From contig NZ_JAPVLQ010000001.1 of the NCBI RefSeq assembly GCF_027158005.1, forward strand, positions 434,001 to 498,000: DNA of 64,000 bases. Reading direction: 5' to 3'. Both the position numbers and the translations under genes were made by a program. Source of the DNA: Rhodococcus sp. H36-A4 (GTDB lineage Bacteria; Actinomycetota; Actinomycetes; Mycobacteriales; Mycobacteriaceae). Below, one piece after another: positions 8,452 through 18,654 of this stretch (positions within the stretch are counted from its first letter, which is position 1; every line of letters begins with the position of its first letter). The notes below the pieces were generated by a model. That model was not told the DNA's origin, ran no database searches, and saw only the letters and a program-made list of their open reading frames with translations.

Positions 8452-8546
8452 GTCGCTCCGCAGGCTGCGCTCCTGCCAGATGAGTCGCTCCGCAGGCTGC
8501 GCTCCTGCCAGATGAGTCGCTCCGCAGGCTGCGCTCCTGCCAGATG
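8452..8546. repeat. Three tandem 32-bp repeats between divergent pabC and ygfZ promoters
   Basis: Copies at 8452-8483, 8484-8515 and 8516-8546 are identical over 31 bases; the third lacks the last base. The unit begins GTCGCTCCGCAGGCTGCG and includes the palindrome CGCAG-G-CTGCG. The array fills almost all the space between the two -10 elements. Three copies without spacers do not make a CRISPR array. Confidence 0.95.
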
Positions 8547-8550
8547 CTCC

Positions 8551-8556
8551 TACTAT
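8551..8556 (+). promoter_or_regulatory. -10 element (TACTAT) of leaderless ygfZ-like gene
   Basis: TACTAT ends seven bases before the GTG at 8564. This favours that GTG over the ATG at 8555, which would lie inside the promoter. Confidence 0.45.
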
Positions 8557-8563
8557 GGGAGAC

Positions 8564-9685
8564 GTGCCCGATACCGCCCCGATCGACCCGAGCCCACTTC
8601 TCACTCTCCCCGGCGCTGTGCCTTCGCCCGAAGACTCTGCAGACCGCGCCGTGGCCTGGCACTACGGCAATCCCTTCGGTGAGCAACGAGACGCGACATC
8701 TGCTGCGGCAGTCATCGACCGCTCCAACCGCTTCGTCATAGCGATCAGCGGGGAAGAGCGCCTGACCTGGCTCGATACGATCTCCAGTCAACAGGTGCTG
8801 GGCCTGCCCGACGGCACGTCGGCAGAGAACCTGAGTCTGGACATCAACGGACGCGTCGAACATCACTTCGTACAGACCGATCTCGACGGCATCACGTGGA
8901 TCGACACCGAGGCCGCGAACGGGCCCGATCTCCTCGCGTTCCTGAAGAAGATGGTGTTTTGGTCCAAGGCCGGGCCTCGGGAAGGAGACGAGCTCGTAGT
9001 CTCGAGCGTGCTGGGCTCGGACGCGCATCGAGTCCTCGATGCTGCCGGCTTGCCGACCCCCGAGGACGTCTATGCCGCACTCCCCCTCGAAGGTGGCGGG
9101 TTCATCCGACGGATGCCGTGGCCCGGCCAGAACGCGTACGACCTACTCGTCCCACGTGCGTCGCTGACCGAGTGGTTCAAGAAGCTGCGCGAGCAGGGCG
9201 CGACCCCCGCCGGTACGTGGGCATACGAGGCGCTACGGGTGGAGTCGATTCGCCCGCGGGTCGGTATCGACACCGACGAGAAGACGATCCCCCACGAGGT
9301 CCGTTGGATCGGCGGAGTGGCCGAACTCGGCGCCGTGCATCTGAGCAAGGGTTGCTACCGCGGGCAGGAGACCGTCGCTCGCGTGCACAACCTGGGTCGG
9401 CCACCACGCCATCTGGTTCTTCTTCATCTCGACGGTTCTGCCGACGGCAGGCCCGAAACCGGGGATCCGGTGACGGCCGGAGGGCGTACCGTCGGCCGGC
9501 TCGGCACCGTCGTCGATCACTTCGAACTCGGCCCCATCGCGTTGGCTCTGATCAAGCGAACCATTCCAGCCGGCACCGAGTTGGTCGTCGGTCCGTGTGC
9601 GGCGTCGATCGACCCGGATTCGATTCCGAACTACGACGACGTTCAGGCGGGCCGCGCAGCAATCGATCGGCTCCGCGGGAGATAA
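8564..9685 (+). CDS. ygfZ: YgfZ/GcvT-like folate-binding protein (Fe-S cluster maturation)
   Basis: YgfZ (IBA57) proteins are GcvT-fold, tetrahydrofolate-using proteins that help build or repair particular Fe-S enzymes. The 373-residue protein keeps the hallmark K-G-C-Y-x-G-Q-E motif (LSKGCYRGQETVAR) near residue 265 and the early RFVIAISGEERLTWLDTISSQ block. The frame also allows an ATG at 8555. I use GTG 8564, seven bases after a TACTAT -10 element and therefore probably leaderless. It diverges from pabC across the 32-bp repeats. Rv0811c is, from memory, the mycobacterial counterpart. Confidence 0.88.
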   Translation: MPDTAPIDPSPLLTLPGAVPSPEDSADRAVAWHYGNPFGEQRDATSAAAVIDRSNRFVIAISGEERLTWLDTISSQQVLGLPDGTSAENLSLDINGRVEHHFVQTDLDGITWIDTEAANGPDLLAFLKKMVFWSKAGPREGDELVVSSVLGSDAHRVLDAAGLPTPEDVYAALPLEGGGFIRRMPWPGQNAYDLLVPRASLTEWFKKLREQGATPAGTWAYEALRVESIRPRVGIDTDEKTIPHEVRWIGGVAELGAVHLSKGCYRGQETVARVHNLGRPPRHLVLLHLDGSADGRPETGDPVTAGGRTVGRLGTVVDHFELGPIALALIKRTIPAGTELVVGPCAASIDPDSIPNYDDVQAGRAAIDRLRGR

Positions 9686-9852
9686 CCGGAAGACAGGTCA
9701 CTTTTGCGTCGCGATGCGTCTTCGTGATCCTTACCGACGCTACGGGCATTGCCGCAGGCCAGCGGCCCTGACCGGCACTTCTGGACACGTGATACATATA
9801 AGAAGGAATAATGCCACCCAGAGGCGTATGAGCATCTGAGCCGTTCTCGCGC

Positions 9853-9858
9853 TAGAGT
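9853..9858 (+). promoter_or_regulatory. -10 element (TAGAGT) upstream of DUF3073 gene
   Basis: TAGAGT would start transcription near 9866 and give a leader of about 75 bases. The leader has GGGGCG (9890-9895) and CGCCCC (9912-9917) able to pair, then a GAGGGGG ribosome site. Between the ygfZ end (9685) and here I see no other gene. Confidence 0.35.
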
Positions 9859-9940
9859 GTGGTCCAGGAAGAAATACCAAAACCAACGGGGCGCCCAAAT
9901 TTCCCCAGGCCGCCCCGCAAGTCCGCGAGGGGGCAACGCC

Positions 9941-10159
9941 ATGGGCCGAGGCAGGGCTAAGGCAAAGCAGACAAAGGTCGCTCGTGAGCTCAAGTACAGC
10001 TCTCCAACAACGGACTTGGAGAGTTTACAAAGAGAACTCTCCGGCGGTTCGTCCAAATCCCACCGTGGCGGCATTACCTCGGGCGGCATATCCTCCTCGT
10101 CGGACGCGGAAAGCTATACCCGCGTCGAAGAGGATGAATACGAGGATTGGCGACGCTGA
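9941..10159 (+). CDS. DUF3073 small conserved actinobacterial protein
   Basis: A 72-residue protein with a very basic N-terminus (MGRGRAKAKQTKVARELKY), a Ser/Gly-rich middle and an acidic tail (EEDEYEDWRR), typical of DUF3073. Function is unknown. The frame runs back to 9857, but the ATG at 9941 has the ribosome site GAGGGGG and matches the conserved family start. Its place between ygfZ and purM matches what I recall for mycobacterial Rv0810c. A strong hairpin ends the unit. Confidence 0.85.
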   Translation: MGRGRAKAKQTKVARELKYSSPTTDLESLQRELSGGSSKSHRGGITSGGISSSSDAESYTRVEEDEYEDWRR

Positions 10160-10165
10160 TCTGCG

Positions 10166-10218
10166 ATCTATACAACTGAGGGGGAGCCGCACTGCGGCTC
10201 CCCCTCAGTTGTATAGAT
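10166..10218. terminator. Bidirectional terminator, 25-bp perfect stem
   Basis: Arms 10166-10190 and 10194-10218 pair without mismatch around the loop ACT. The stem has a GGGGGAGCCGC core next to the loop and AT-rich outer ends (ATCTATACAACT). It sits between the convergent DUF3073 gene and purM and can serve both. Confidence 0.85.
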
Positions 10219-10262
10219 TCCCGATAGTTGTCATGGAGTAGTTGTCATGGAACGCTGTGCGC

Positions 10263-11363
10263 TCAGAAGCGCGGGTGATTGCCCAGCAGTACGGCGCGCT
10301 CGGTTGCAAGCGTCTTGTCCGTCGACTTCTTGACCGTTCCCAGAGTCCAGCAGTCGATGTGCCGTGCAGTCAGGACAGCGAGTGCGCGGTCCACATCCTC
10401 GGGCGCGACGATGGCAACCATGCCGACACCCATATTGAACGTCTGCTCCATCTCACTGCGTTCGACGCGTCCACGCTGAGCGATCAGTGAGAACACGGGT
10501 GCCGGACTCCATGTTCCACGGTCCAGTTCCGCGACGAGCCCTGCGGGCATGACGCGTCCCAGATTGTTCGCCAATCCGCCTCCGGTGACGTGACAGAACG
10601 TCCGCACCTCGGTCTCGGCAGCCAACGCCAGGCAATCCTTTGCATAGATCTTGGTGGGCTCGAGCAGCTCCTCACCGAGAGTACGGCCGAACTCTTCGAC
10701 GTGGCCGCCGAGATCCATGTGGTTGATCTCGAGCAGAACCTTGCGCGCAAGGGAGTAGCCGTTGGAGTGCAGGCCCGAGGATCCCATGCCGATGACGACG
10801 TCGCCGGGGCGCACTCGATCGGGACCGAGAACCGAATCGGCTTCGACCACGCCTACCCCGGTTGCCGACAGGTCGTAGTCTCCGTCTGCCATCAGACCTG
10901 GATGCTCGGCAGTCTCGCCTCCCAGAAGCGCACAGCCTGCAATGACACAGCCGTCTGCAATGCCCTTGACGAGCTCGGCGACCATCTCCGGTACGACGCG
11001 GCCTACGGCGATGTAATCCTGCAGGAAAAGCGGCTCAGCGCCGCAGACGACCAAGTCGTCGACGACCATGGCCACGAGGTCCAATCCGAGGGTGTCGTGC
11101 TTGCCCATCGCCTGTGCGACGGCGACCTTGGTGCCTACCCCGTCTGTCGAGGCCGCGAGAATCGGCTCCCGGTAGTCGGTCTTGAGCGCGAACAGTCCGG
11201 CGAATCCGCCCAGACCGCCCATGACCTCGGGTCGAGACGCCTTCTTGGCGAGGGGGGCGAACAGTTCGACCGCTCGGTCCCCTGCGGCGATGTCGACGCC
11301 TGCCGAGGCGTAGGAAGCACCACCAGAGGAGGTTGCGCTCGGTGGTCGGGTTTCCTCGGTCAT
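10263..11363 (-). CDS. purM: Phosphoribosylformylglycinamidine cyclo-ligase (AIR synthetase)
   Basis: PurM closes FGAM to 5-aminoimidazole ribotide with ATP, step five of purine synthesis. The protein (366 aa from ATG 11363) shows the GVDIAAGDRAVELF start, ASTDGVGTKVAVA, CGAEPLFLQDYIA and the glycine-rich GMGSSGLHSNGYSLAR motif. The ATG at 11363 has GGAG upstream; the longer frame to 11414 adds a poorly conserved leader. It follows purF on the same strand after about 180 bases in which I see no gene. Confidence 0.95.
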   Translation of the reverse strand: MTEETRPPSATSSGGASYASAGVDIAAGDRAVELFAPLAKKASRPEVMGGLGGFAGLFALKTDYREPILAASTDGVGTKVAVAQAMGKHDTLGLDLVAMVVDDLVVCGAEPLFLQDYIAVGRVVPEMVAELVKGIADGCVIAGCALLGGETAEHPGLMADGDYDLSATGVGVVEADSVLGPDRVRPGDVVIGMGSSGLHSNGYSLARKVLLEINHMDLGGHVEEFGRTLGEELLEPTKIYAKDCLALAAETEVRTFCHVTGGGLANNLGRVMPAGLVAELDRGTWSPAPVFSLIAQRGRVERSEMEQTFNMGVGMVAIVAPEDVDRALAVLTARHIDCWTLGTVKKSTDKTLATERAVLLGNHPRF

Positions 11364-11542
11364 GCGGCTCCAGCCTGTGTGCTCGTACTGTTTGTATTCG
11401 CGCATCGTGCGCATAGTGCGCTCTCACGGTACCGGAGCGGACAATCGTCCGGGAACACGACAGACCTAGTCCGAAGCTTGTGACATCGACAACGCTGAAT
11501 GGGACGTAACGACGATCACACGAGGCCGACCATCACACGAAG

Positions 11543-13108
11543 CTAGGGCCTGCTCAACGCGCTCGCGTTGGCGTTGTCGGTCTCGGTCTGTTGGCCGGCG
11601 GCCGATGCAAGCATGCCTTCGAGCACATGCTTGCCAAGAGCGTTGTCCGGTGGGAGGGCGATCGGGTACTGGCCCGTGAAACATGCAGTACAGAGCCTGG
11701 ATTCAGGCTGCTCGGACGCCGCGACCATTCCCTCGATCGAGATGTATCCAAGGGAGTCGGCACCGATGGCCTGACGCACCCCTTCGAGGATTCCGTCCCC
11801 GGAATCGACACCATTGGCGATCAGCTCTGCTGGTGAGGCGAAGTCGATGCCGTAGAAGCATGGCCAGCGAACGGGCGGCGACGCGATCCGCACGTGGATC
11901 TCGAGTGCACCGGCCTCGCGCAACATTCGAATGAGGGCGCGTTGCGTGTTGCCTCGCACGATCGAGTCGTCGACGACGATCAGACGCTTACCGCGAATGA
12001 CTTCCTTGAGCGGATTGAGCTTGAGACGAATACCGAGCTGACGGATTGTCTGTGACGGCTGGATGAACGTTCGCCCGACGTAGGCGTTCTTCATCAGTCC
12101 TTGGCCGTACGGAATGCCGGAACCTTGTGCGAATCCGACCGCGGCCGGAGTGCCACTCTCGGGAACTGGAATGACCAGATCACCTTCGGCAGGGTGTTCC
12201 TTCGCGAGCCGTCGACCGATCTCGACCCGAGTGGAGTGCACGGAGCGGCCGCCGATGACGCTGTCGGGACGGGCCAGGTACACGTATTCGAACACGCAGC
12301 CCTTGGGCTCTGGGGAGGCGAAACGAGAGGATCGAACGCCGTCGGCGTCGATTGCGAGCAGTTCACCGGGCTCGATGTCGCGAACGAAGGCAGCACCGAC
12401 GATATCGAGTGCAGCCGTTTCGCTGGCTACGACCCAACCACGATCGAGCCGCCCCAACGACAGCGGTCGCACGCCGTGCGGATCACGCGCTGCATACAGC
12501 GTGTGCTCGTCCATGAAGGTGAGGCAAAATGCGCCCTCGAGCGTCGGCAACAGCTCCATCGCGGCCTGCTCGATGGTGCGATCTGCGGCCTTGTGGGCCA
12601 GCAAGGCTGTCACGACGTCGGAGTCCGACGTCCCGTTGCCCTGAAGTCGGTCGCTGATGAGACCTGCGTCGCGTGCTCGGGTGGCAAGTTCGGCGAAGTT
12701 GACCAGGTTTCCGTTATGGCCGAGCGCGATGCCCGTCCCGGCAGTGGTCGTGCGGAAAATGGGCTGTGCATTCTCCCAGATGACCGAGCCACTCGTGGAG
12801 TAGCGGCAGTGTCCGATGGCGACATGCCCCGGCATAGCGCCGAGGGTCTGCTCGTCGAACACCTGACTGACGAGTCCGAGGTCTTTGAAGACCAGCACCT
12901 GTGCGCCGTCGGAGACGGCGATTCCCGCGGCCTCCTGGCCTCTGTGTTGCAACGCATACAGCCCGTAGTAAGTAAGCTTTGCCACATCCTCGCCTGGAGC
13001 CCATACACCGAAGACTCCGCATTCTTCTCGCGGCTCACTTTCGGGTACGTCCAGTGGTTTGCCTACCAAAAGATTCGGACTGTCGACCGACAACTCGGCG
13101 TTGGTCAC
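11543..13108 (-). CDS. purF: Amidophosphoribosyltransferase
   Basis: PurF makes phosphoribosylamine from PRPP and glutamine, the first committed step of purine synthesis. It belongs to the Fe-S, propeptide-bearing type. The nucleophile Cys30 follows a 29-residue propeptide (REECGVFG), and the PRPP loop reads RLIVVDDSIVRGNT. Cysteines in CVFEYVYLARPDS, PCFYGID and CTACFTGQYP are suited to the [4Fe-4S] cluster. I chose the GTG at 13108, eight bases after AGGGAG; the GTG at 13114 is only two bases from it. A TAGACT -10 lies at 13158-13153. Confidence 0.95.
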   Translation of the reverse strand: MTNAELSVDSPNLLVGKPLDVPESEPREECGVFGVWAPGEDVAKLTYYGLYALQHRGQEAAGIAVSDGAQVLVFKDLGLVSQVFDEQTLGAMPGHVAIGHCRYSTSGSVIWENAQPIFRTTTAGTGIALGHNGNLVNFAELATRARDAGLISDRLQGNGTSDSDVVTALLAHKAADRTIEQAAMELLPTLEGAFCLTFMDEHTLYAARDPHGVRPLSLGRLDRGWVVASETAALDIVGAAFVRDIEPGELLAIDADGVRSSRFASPEPKGCVFEYVYLARPDSVIGGRSVHSTRVEIGRRLAKEHPAEGDLVIPVPESGTPAAVGFAQGSGIPYGQGLMKNAYVGRTFIQPSQTIRQLGIRLKLNPLKEVIRGKRLIVVDDSIVRGNTQRALIRMLREAGALEIHVRIASPPVRWPCFYGIDFASPAELIANGVDSGDGILEGVRQAIGADSLGYISIEGMVAASEQPESRLCTACFTGQYPIALPPDNALGKHVLEGMLASAAGQQTETDNANASALSRP

Positions 13109-13152
13109 TGGCACTGCTCCCTAAGGGGGACGAGGGCGGGGGGGCTGGGACC

Positions 13153-13158
13153 AGTCTA
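13153..13158 (-). promoter_or_regulatory. purF: -10 element (TAGACT) of purF
   Basis: TAGACT on the minus strand, 45 bases before the chosen purF start. The same hexamer precedes purL and purSQ at similar distance. Confidence 0.4.
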
Positions 13159-13211
13159 CGGGCCCACGGCAAGAGAAAACGCATCGTGTGTGCACGGCAT
13201 TCCCTCGGGGC

Positions 13212-13613
13212 TCATTCCCGCAGGATCGGCAGCCCCATGATCGGCAACCAGTGTGCGACGTCACCGGCGCGACTCCCCGAGGCTGTGATGGACCCATCTT
13301 TCAACGCATCGTCGAAGGTGCGAACCCCTGTCGCTATCTGTAACCAGGTGTGCGGATCCGTCTCGACGACGTTCGGCGGCGTGCCGCGGGTGTGTCGCGG
13401 GCCGGTGATGCACTGCACTGCCACGAAGGGCGGAACCCGCACCTCCACGCTCGAACCCGGTGCGACCTGCGCGAGCGTGCGTACGGTGGTCCGAACTGCA
13501 TCGGCGAGCGCAGAGCGCGAGGGCTTCTCGACGTCCTGGCCTCTGGTCCAATCGGCGACGGCCAGCACCGCTTCGCGTACCTGTGCGGGGGTTACGAGTT
13601 TGCTCGGCGCCAT
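13212..13613 (-). CDS. SCP2/sterol-carrier-like conserved protein
   Basis: A 133-residue protein with the core SVEVRVPPFVAVQCITG followed by HTRGTPPNVVETDPHTWLQIATG. This pattern belongs to the small sterol-carrier-like family found beside purF in mycobacteria (Rv0807, from memory). SCP2-type folds bind lipids, but the ligand here is unknown. It reads on the minus strand toward purF and may share transcripts with the upstream protease gene, whose stop lies nine bases away. Confidence 0.65.
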   Translation of the reverse strand: MAPSKLVTPAQVREAVLAVADWTRGQDVEKPSRSALADAVRTTVRTLAQVAPGSSVEVRVPPFVAVQCITGPRHTRGTPPNVVETDPHTWLQIATGVRTFDDALKDGSITASGSRAGDVAHWLPIMGLPILRE

Positions 13614-13622
13614 CGCCCTAAC

Positions 13623-14213
13623 CTAGTTCCGCAGCCTAGTTCCAGCCAGAACCGCCCCACTCACGTTGACCGACAGATGCATCAGCGCAGGGGCGAGGAC
13701 GCTTCCACTGCATCTGCGTAACCACGAGAACATGACCCCCGCGGCCGCGGTCCCGATCACGGTGCCGACCACCGAATCGCCTGCTGTCCGTGCAGGGTGA
13801 ATGTGCCACAGTCCGAAGAATATTGGCGACAGTGCGGGTGATGCTGCGTCGAACACGCTTCGGAAGACGAGTTCCTCGCACGCCACGGTTCCGAACGGAA
13901 TGCGAAACAGGATCCATTCGGCAAGGTCGTCGTCGGATGGACGCACGCGCTCCAGCCACGACGGTCGCGCCGCGATGACGACTGCGCTTACCACCGGAAC
14001 AGCGCCTGCCGCGGCTCCCCAAGCGAGCCCCGAACGCCAGGACGAACGCCGCAGGCCTGCGGGGCGGATGCCGAGCGTGCGGGCGAGAACGGCCGTGCCG
14101 ATTCCGAACGAGAGATTCGCGACGGCATTGTGCCGGTCGGACAACGCCAACCGCGGCAACACCCAAGTACTCCAGCCCGTGGTCACCGCGCCGAGCGCAA
14201 TCCCGCGGATCAC
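13623..14213 (-). CDS. CPBP-family intramembrane metalloprotease (CAAX protease-like)
   Basis: A 196-residue membrane protein with the three CPBP motifs in order: E-E-x-x-F-R in ACEELVFRS, F-x-x-x-H in FFGLWHI and H-x-x-x-N in LMHLSVN. These supply the catalytic glutamates and metal-binding histidines. Bacterial members act in bacteriocin immunity or membrane-protein processing; the substrate here is unknown. The GTG at 14213 overlaps the stop of the upstream hydrolase as GTGA. The frame's longer form to 14699 only reads antisense to codons of the hydrolase and is rejected. Confidence 0.8.
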   Translation of the reverse strand: MIRGIALGAVTTGWSTWVLPRLALSDRHNAVANLSFGIGTAVLARTLGIRPAGLRRSSWRSGLAWGAAAGAVPVVSAVVIAARPSWLERVRPSDDDLAEWILFRIPFGTVACEELVFRSVFDAASPALSPIFFGLWHIHPARTAGDSVVGTVIGTAAAGVMFSWLRRCSGSVLAPALMHLSVNVSGAVLAGTRLRN

Positions 14214-16012
14214 TTTTCCGGGCCGTCCTTGCCCTTGTAGGCGTCCATGACGGCGCGCACACGTTCGGTGTCGGCAGCGGTCCACCCATCGGGGGCGGCG
14301 ATCGAGACCCACCCGTCGAGGACCAGCGTTCCGTAATTGTGTCCGTGCCCGTCCGGGACGCCCGCGGCGTTGGTCAGATCCGCAGCTACCTGCCAGAACG
14401 TGACGATCGGGAACCAGCGCATATCGGGCAGTCGGTCGGGCCCGGGCGCCTCGGACAGCCAGTCCGGCCGCTCGAACAGCAGGTCCGGCGACCACCAGAC
14501 GACGGGATCCGACGCGTGCTGGACGTAGAGCACCCGCGGGCCGTACCAGGGTTGATCGGCCGGCGGGATCGCCCCCGAGTTGTCCGCGAAGCGCAGCACG
14601 AGACCGTCCGAGTAGACCGGGAGTACTTCCGGACTGCCGGGGTCGCGTCGATCCACGAATTGGCTCCAGAGGCGATTGGCGTTCGGCGGTCCCACCCACA
14701 GCACACCGTCGGTCGTGTCACGGATGTCGGCCACACCGTCGAACGCGCCCTCGCCGGCATTGGTGCCGAGGCTTTCGCCGTAGACGTAGAACTTGGGGCG
14801 GGTCGCCTCCGGCTCTTGCAGCCAGCGATCGTGAACCTTGTCGATGAGTGCCTTGCCTGCCTCCGATGCGATCTCTCGTTCGGCGAGAAAGGAAATCCAA
14901 CTCGGCAGATACGAGTACTGCGCGGCCACCGTGGCCACGTTGCCGTCGAACATCAACTCGGCGGCTTCGATGGCGGTCGGATTGACCCAGCCCGTCCCCG
15001 TCGTAGGTACGACGACCAGGGCGCTACGTTGGAAGGCACCGGTTCTTTCGAGTTCGTCGACGACGAGGTCGAGCCGCTCGTCCTGGTTGTCAGCGGATTC
15101 CAGTCCCGCGTATGCACGGATCGGCTCCATGGCCTCCCGTCCGAGCGCCCGCGTCATCTCGTCGGCGTTCATGCCGCTGGAGACAAAGTTTCGGCCTTCG
15201 AATCCGAGTGATTCCCACGACGCGGCGGACTGTGGACTTCCAGATCGTTCCGGCTCGGTGGGCTGGATTGCGCCGTCACGAGTTTCGTCGTTCTGGAGGC
15301 TGAAGATCGAGTTCGTCACGTCCGACACCGCACGAAGCAACACGCCTTGAACGAGCGCGACCACGAGAACGACCACCAAGACCACACCAATGACGTTGGC
15401 GACCTCACGCGGCATCTTGATCACTTTGTTGATCTGCCGGACCACGAGGCGTACGAAGTCTCGGAGCACCCGAATGGCCGAGATCAACAATGCGGCCGTG
15501 GCGATACTCAGAGCACCGGTCCGTAAGTACCCGGTCGTGGTGGTTCCTTCGGCGTCCATCAGCGCAGCCAGTTCGCGTTGCCAGCCTGCGGAGTAGGCGA
15601 GCATCACAAGCGACGCGAGGACTGCCACGATCGGGACGAAGATCTTCAGGCCCAGCTCGGCTCGTGGTGGCAGCGGCCACCACGAACGTGGCCGCAGAAA
15701 CACTCGGAGTACCAGCCATCCGACGGCGACACCGAACCCGTAACCGATCGCGGAATTGATTCCACCGATGAGGCCCTGGAACAACCAATCTCGGGGCAGG
15801 AGCGACGGCGTCAGCGACCAGCAGAAGAACAGCGCACTGAAGGCAAGGCCGGTGAAGTCGAGCTTCGGCAGACCCCACAGCCACATGAGCAAGGGGTGCG
15901 CGAGCGGGGAAGGCATCGAGAACTCGACGGGAATGCGGAGGTAATGAGCATGTTCGCGCTCGACTGTGCTCACGACCTCCGCCGCGTCCTCCGATACCTC
16001 GCCCCGCGACAC
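14210..16012 (-). CDS. Membrane-anchored alpha/beta-hydrolase family protein
   Basis: A 600-residue protein with four or five hydrophobic segments in the first 230 residues and a C-terminal alpha/beta-hydrolase domain. The likely nucleophile is the Ser in YGESLGTNAGEG. The layout matches the two-part abhydrolase_9 family of actinobacteria. A substrate is not known; a cell-envelope lipid or ester is only a guess. The GTG start at 16012 lies four bases after the purL stop, so it is co-transcribed with purL, and its own stop overlaps the CPBP protease start. Confidence 0.75.
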   Translation of the reverse strand: MSRGEVSEDAAEVVSTVEREHAHYLRIPVEFSMPSPLAHPLLMWLWGLPKLDFTGLAFSALFFCWSLTPSLLPRDWLFQGLIGGINSAIGYGFGVAVGWLVLRVFLRPRSWWPLPPRAELGLKIFVPIVAVLASLVMLAYSAGWQRELAALMDAEGTTTTGYLRTGALSIATAALLISAIRVLRDFVRLVVRQINKVIKMPREVANVIGVVLVVVLVVALVQGVLLRAVSDVTNSIFSLQNDETRDGAIQPTEPERSGSPQSAASWESLGFEGRNFVSSGMNADEMTRALGREAMEPIRAYAGLESADNQDERLDLVVDELERTGAFQRSALVVVPTTGTGWVNPTAIEAAELMFDGNVATVAAQYSYLPSWISFLAEREIASEAGKALIDKVHDRWLQEPEATRPKFYVYGESLGTNAGEGAFDGVADIRDTTDGVLWVGPPNANRLWSQFVDRRDPGSPEVLPVYSDGLVLRFADNSGAIPPADQPWYGPRVLYVQHASDPVVWWSPDLLFERPDWLSEAPGPDRLPDMRWFPIVTFWQVAADLTNAAGVPDGHGHNYGTLVLDGWVSIAAPDGWTAADTERVRAVMDAYKGKDGPEK

Positions 16013-16016
16013 GTCC

Positions 16017-18293
<2,277 letters not shown>

Positions 18294-18332
18294 GAGGAGT
18301 GGGGTCCCTTCTTGGAGCGAAATGCCAGCTGA

Positions 18333-18338
18333 AGTCTA
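18333..18338 (-). promoter_or_regulatory. purL: -10 element (TAGACT) of purL
   Basis: TAGACT on the minus strand, 40 bases before the purL GTG. The rest of the 18294-18650 gap contains a possible 42-codon plus-strand ORF and a long inverted repeat, listed separately. Confidence 0.4.
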
Positions 18339-18463
18339 TCGGGCGCGGCCGACATGCCCGAATCCTCGTCCCTCACCCGGTAGCGAGCCAGGCCGAAATC
18401 AGCGTCCGAACATGACCCGGAGGACATACCGCTCACCGAGAACTATCCGAATAATCGGGCGTC

Positions 18464-18592
18464 ATGACGCCCCAGATGGTGGTCAGGGGTGTGGATATCC
18501 CCCGCAAGGCCGTCATGTGGTTCTTCGCGGAAGTGATCGAATCCATAGCCGGTCAGGGCCGGGCGCCTGTAAGCGCGCACCCTTTTTCCTGA
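18464..18592 (+). CDS. Possible small protein (42 aa), unknown function
   Basis: An ATG-started frame whose first 35 codons end mostly in G or C, as in real genes here. It reads MTPQMVVRGVDIPRKAVMWF and then an amphipathic FAEVIESIAG segment. The last eight codons and the stop lie in the left arm of an inverted repeat, as would suit a short gene converging on the M18 peptidase. No clear ribosome site is visible. I do not recognise a family; it may be chance. Confidence 0.35.
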   Translation: MTPQMVVRGVDIPRKAVMWFFAEVIESIAGQGRAPVSAHPFS

Positions 18593-18654
18593 GCGCACCC
18601 CCGCGCTAGCCGAACAAGTCAGGGGTCTACCTGGGAATAAGGGTGCGCGCTTAC
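18569..18654. repeat. 21-bp inverted repeat (20/21) with 44-base loop, 3' of the M18 peptidase
   Basis: Arms 18569-18589 and 18634-18654 both carry GTAAGCGCGCACCCTT in opposite orientation, with one mismatch. A further AGCGC/GCGCT hairpin lies in the loop (18592-18607). The right arm contains the peptidase TAA. It is probably a bidirectional terminator. A small inverted-repeat element cannot be excluded, though no target duplication is visible. Confidence 0.6.

Noticed and set aside
8452-8546. CRISPR-like array
   Set aside because: Only three units, no unique spacers and no cas genes; it is a plain tandem repeat.
8434-8604. 57-residue N-terminal extension of PabC containing WQERSLRSD repeats
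   Set aside because: It is simply translation of the tandem repeat; the ATG at 8433 has a proper -10 and family match.
9783-9840. Small peptide gene after AAGAAGGAATA near 9800
   Set aside because: The ribosome-site-like sequence is good, but the frame ends after six codons and no conserved leader peptide is evident.
13623-14699. 358-residue version of the CPBP protease
   Set aside because: The extra 162 residues overlap the alpha/beta hydrolase in another frame; GTGA at 14210-14213 marks the real start.
18294-18463. Non-coding RNA or riboswitch upstream of purL
   Set aside because: I looked for purine-riboswitch-like conserved loops and found only the -10 element and no convincing pairing pattern.
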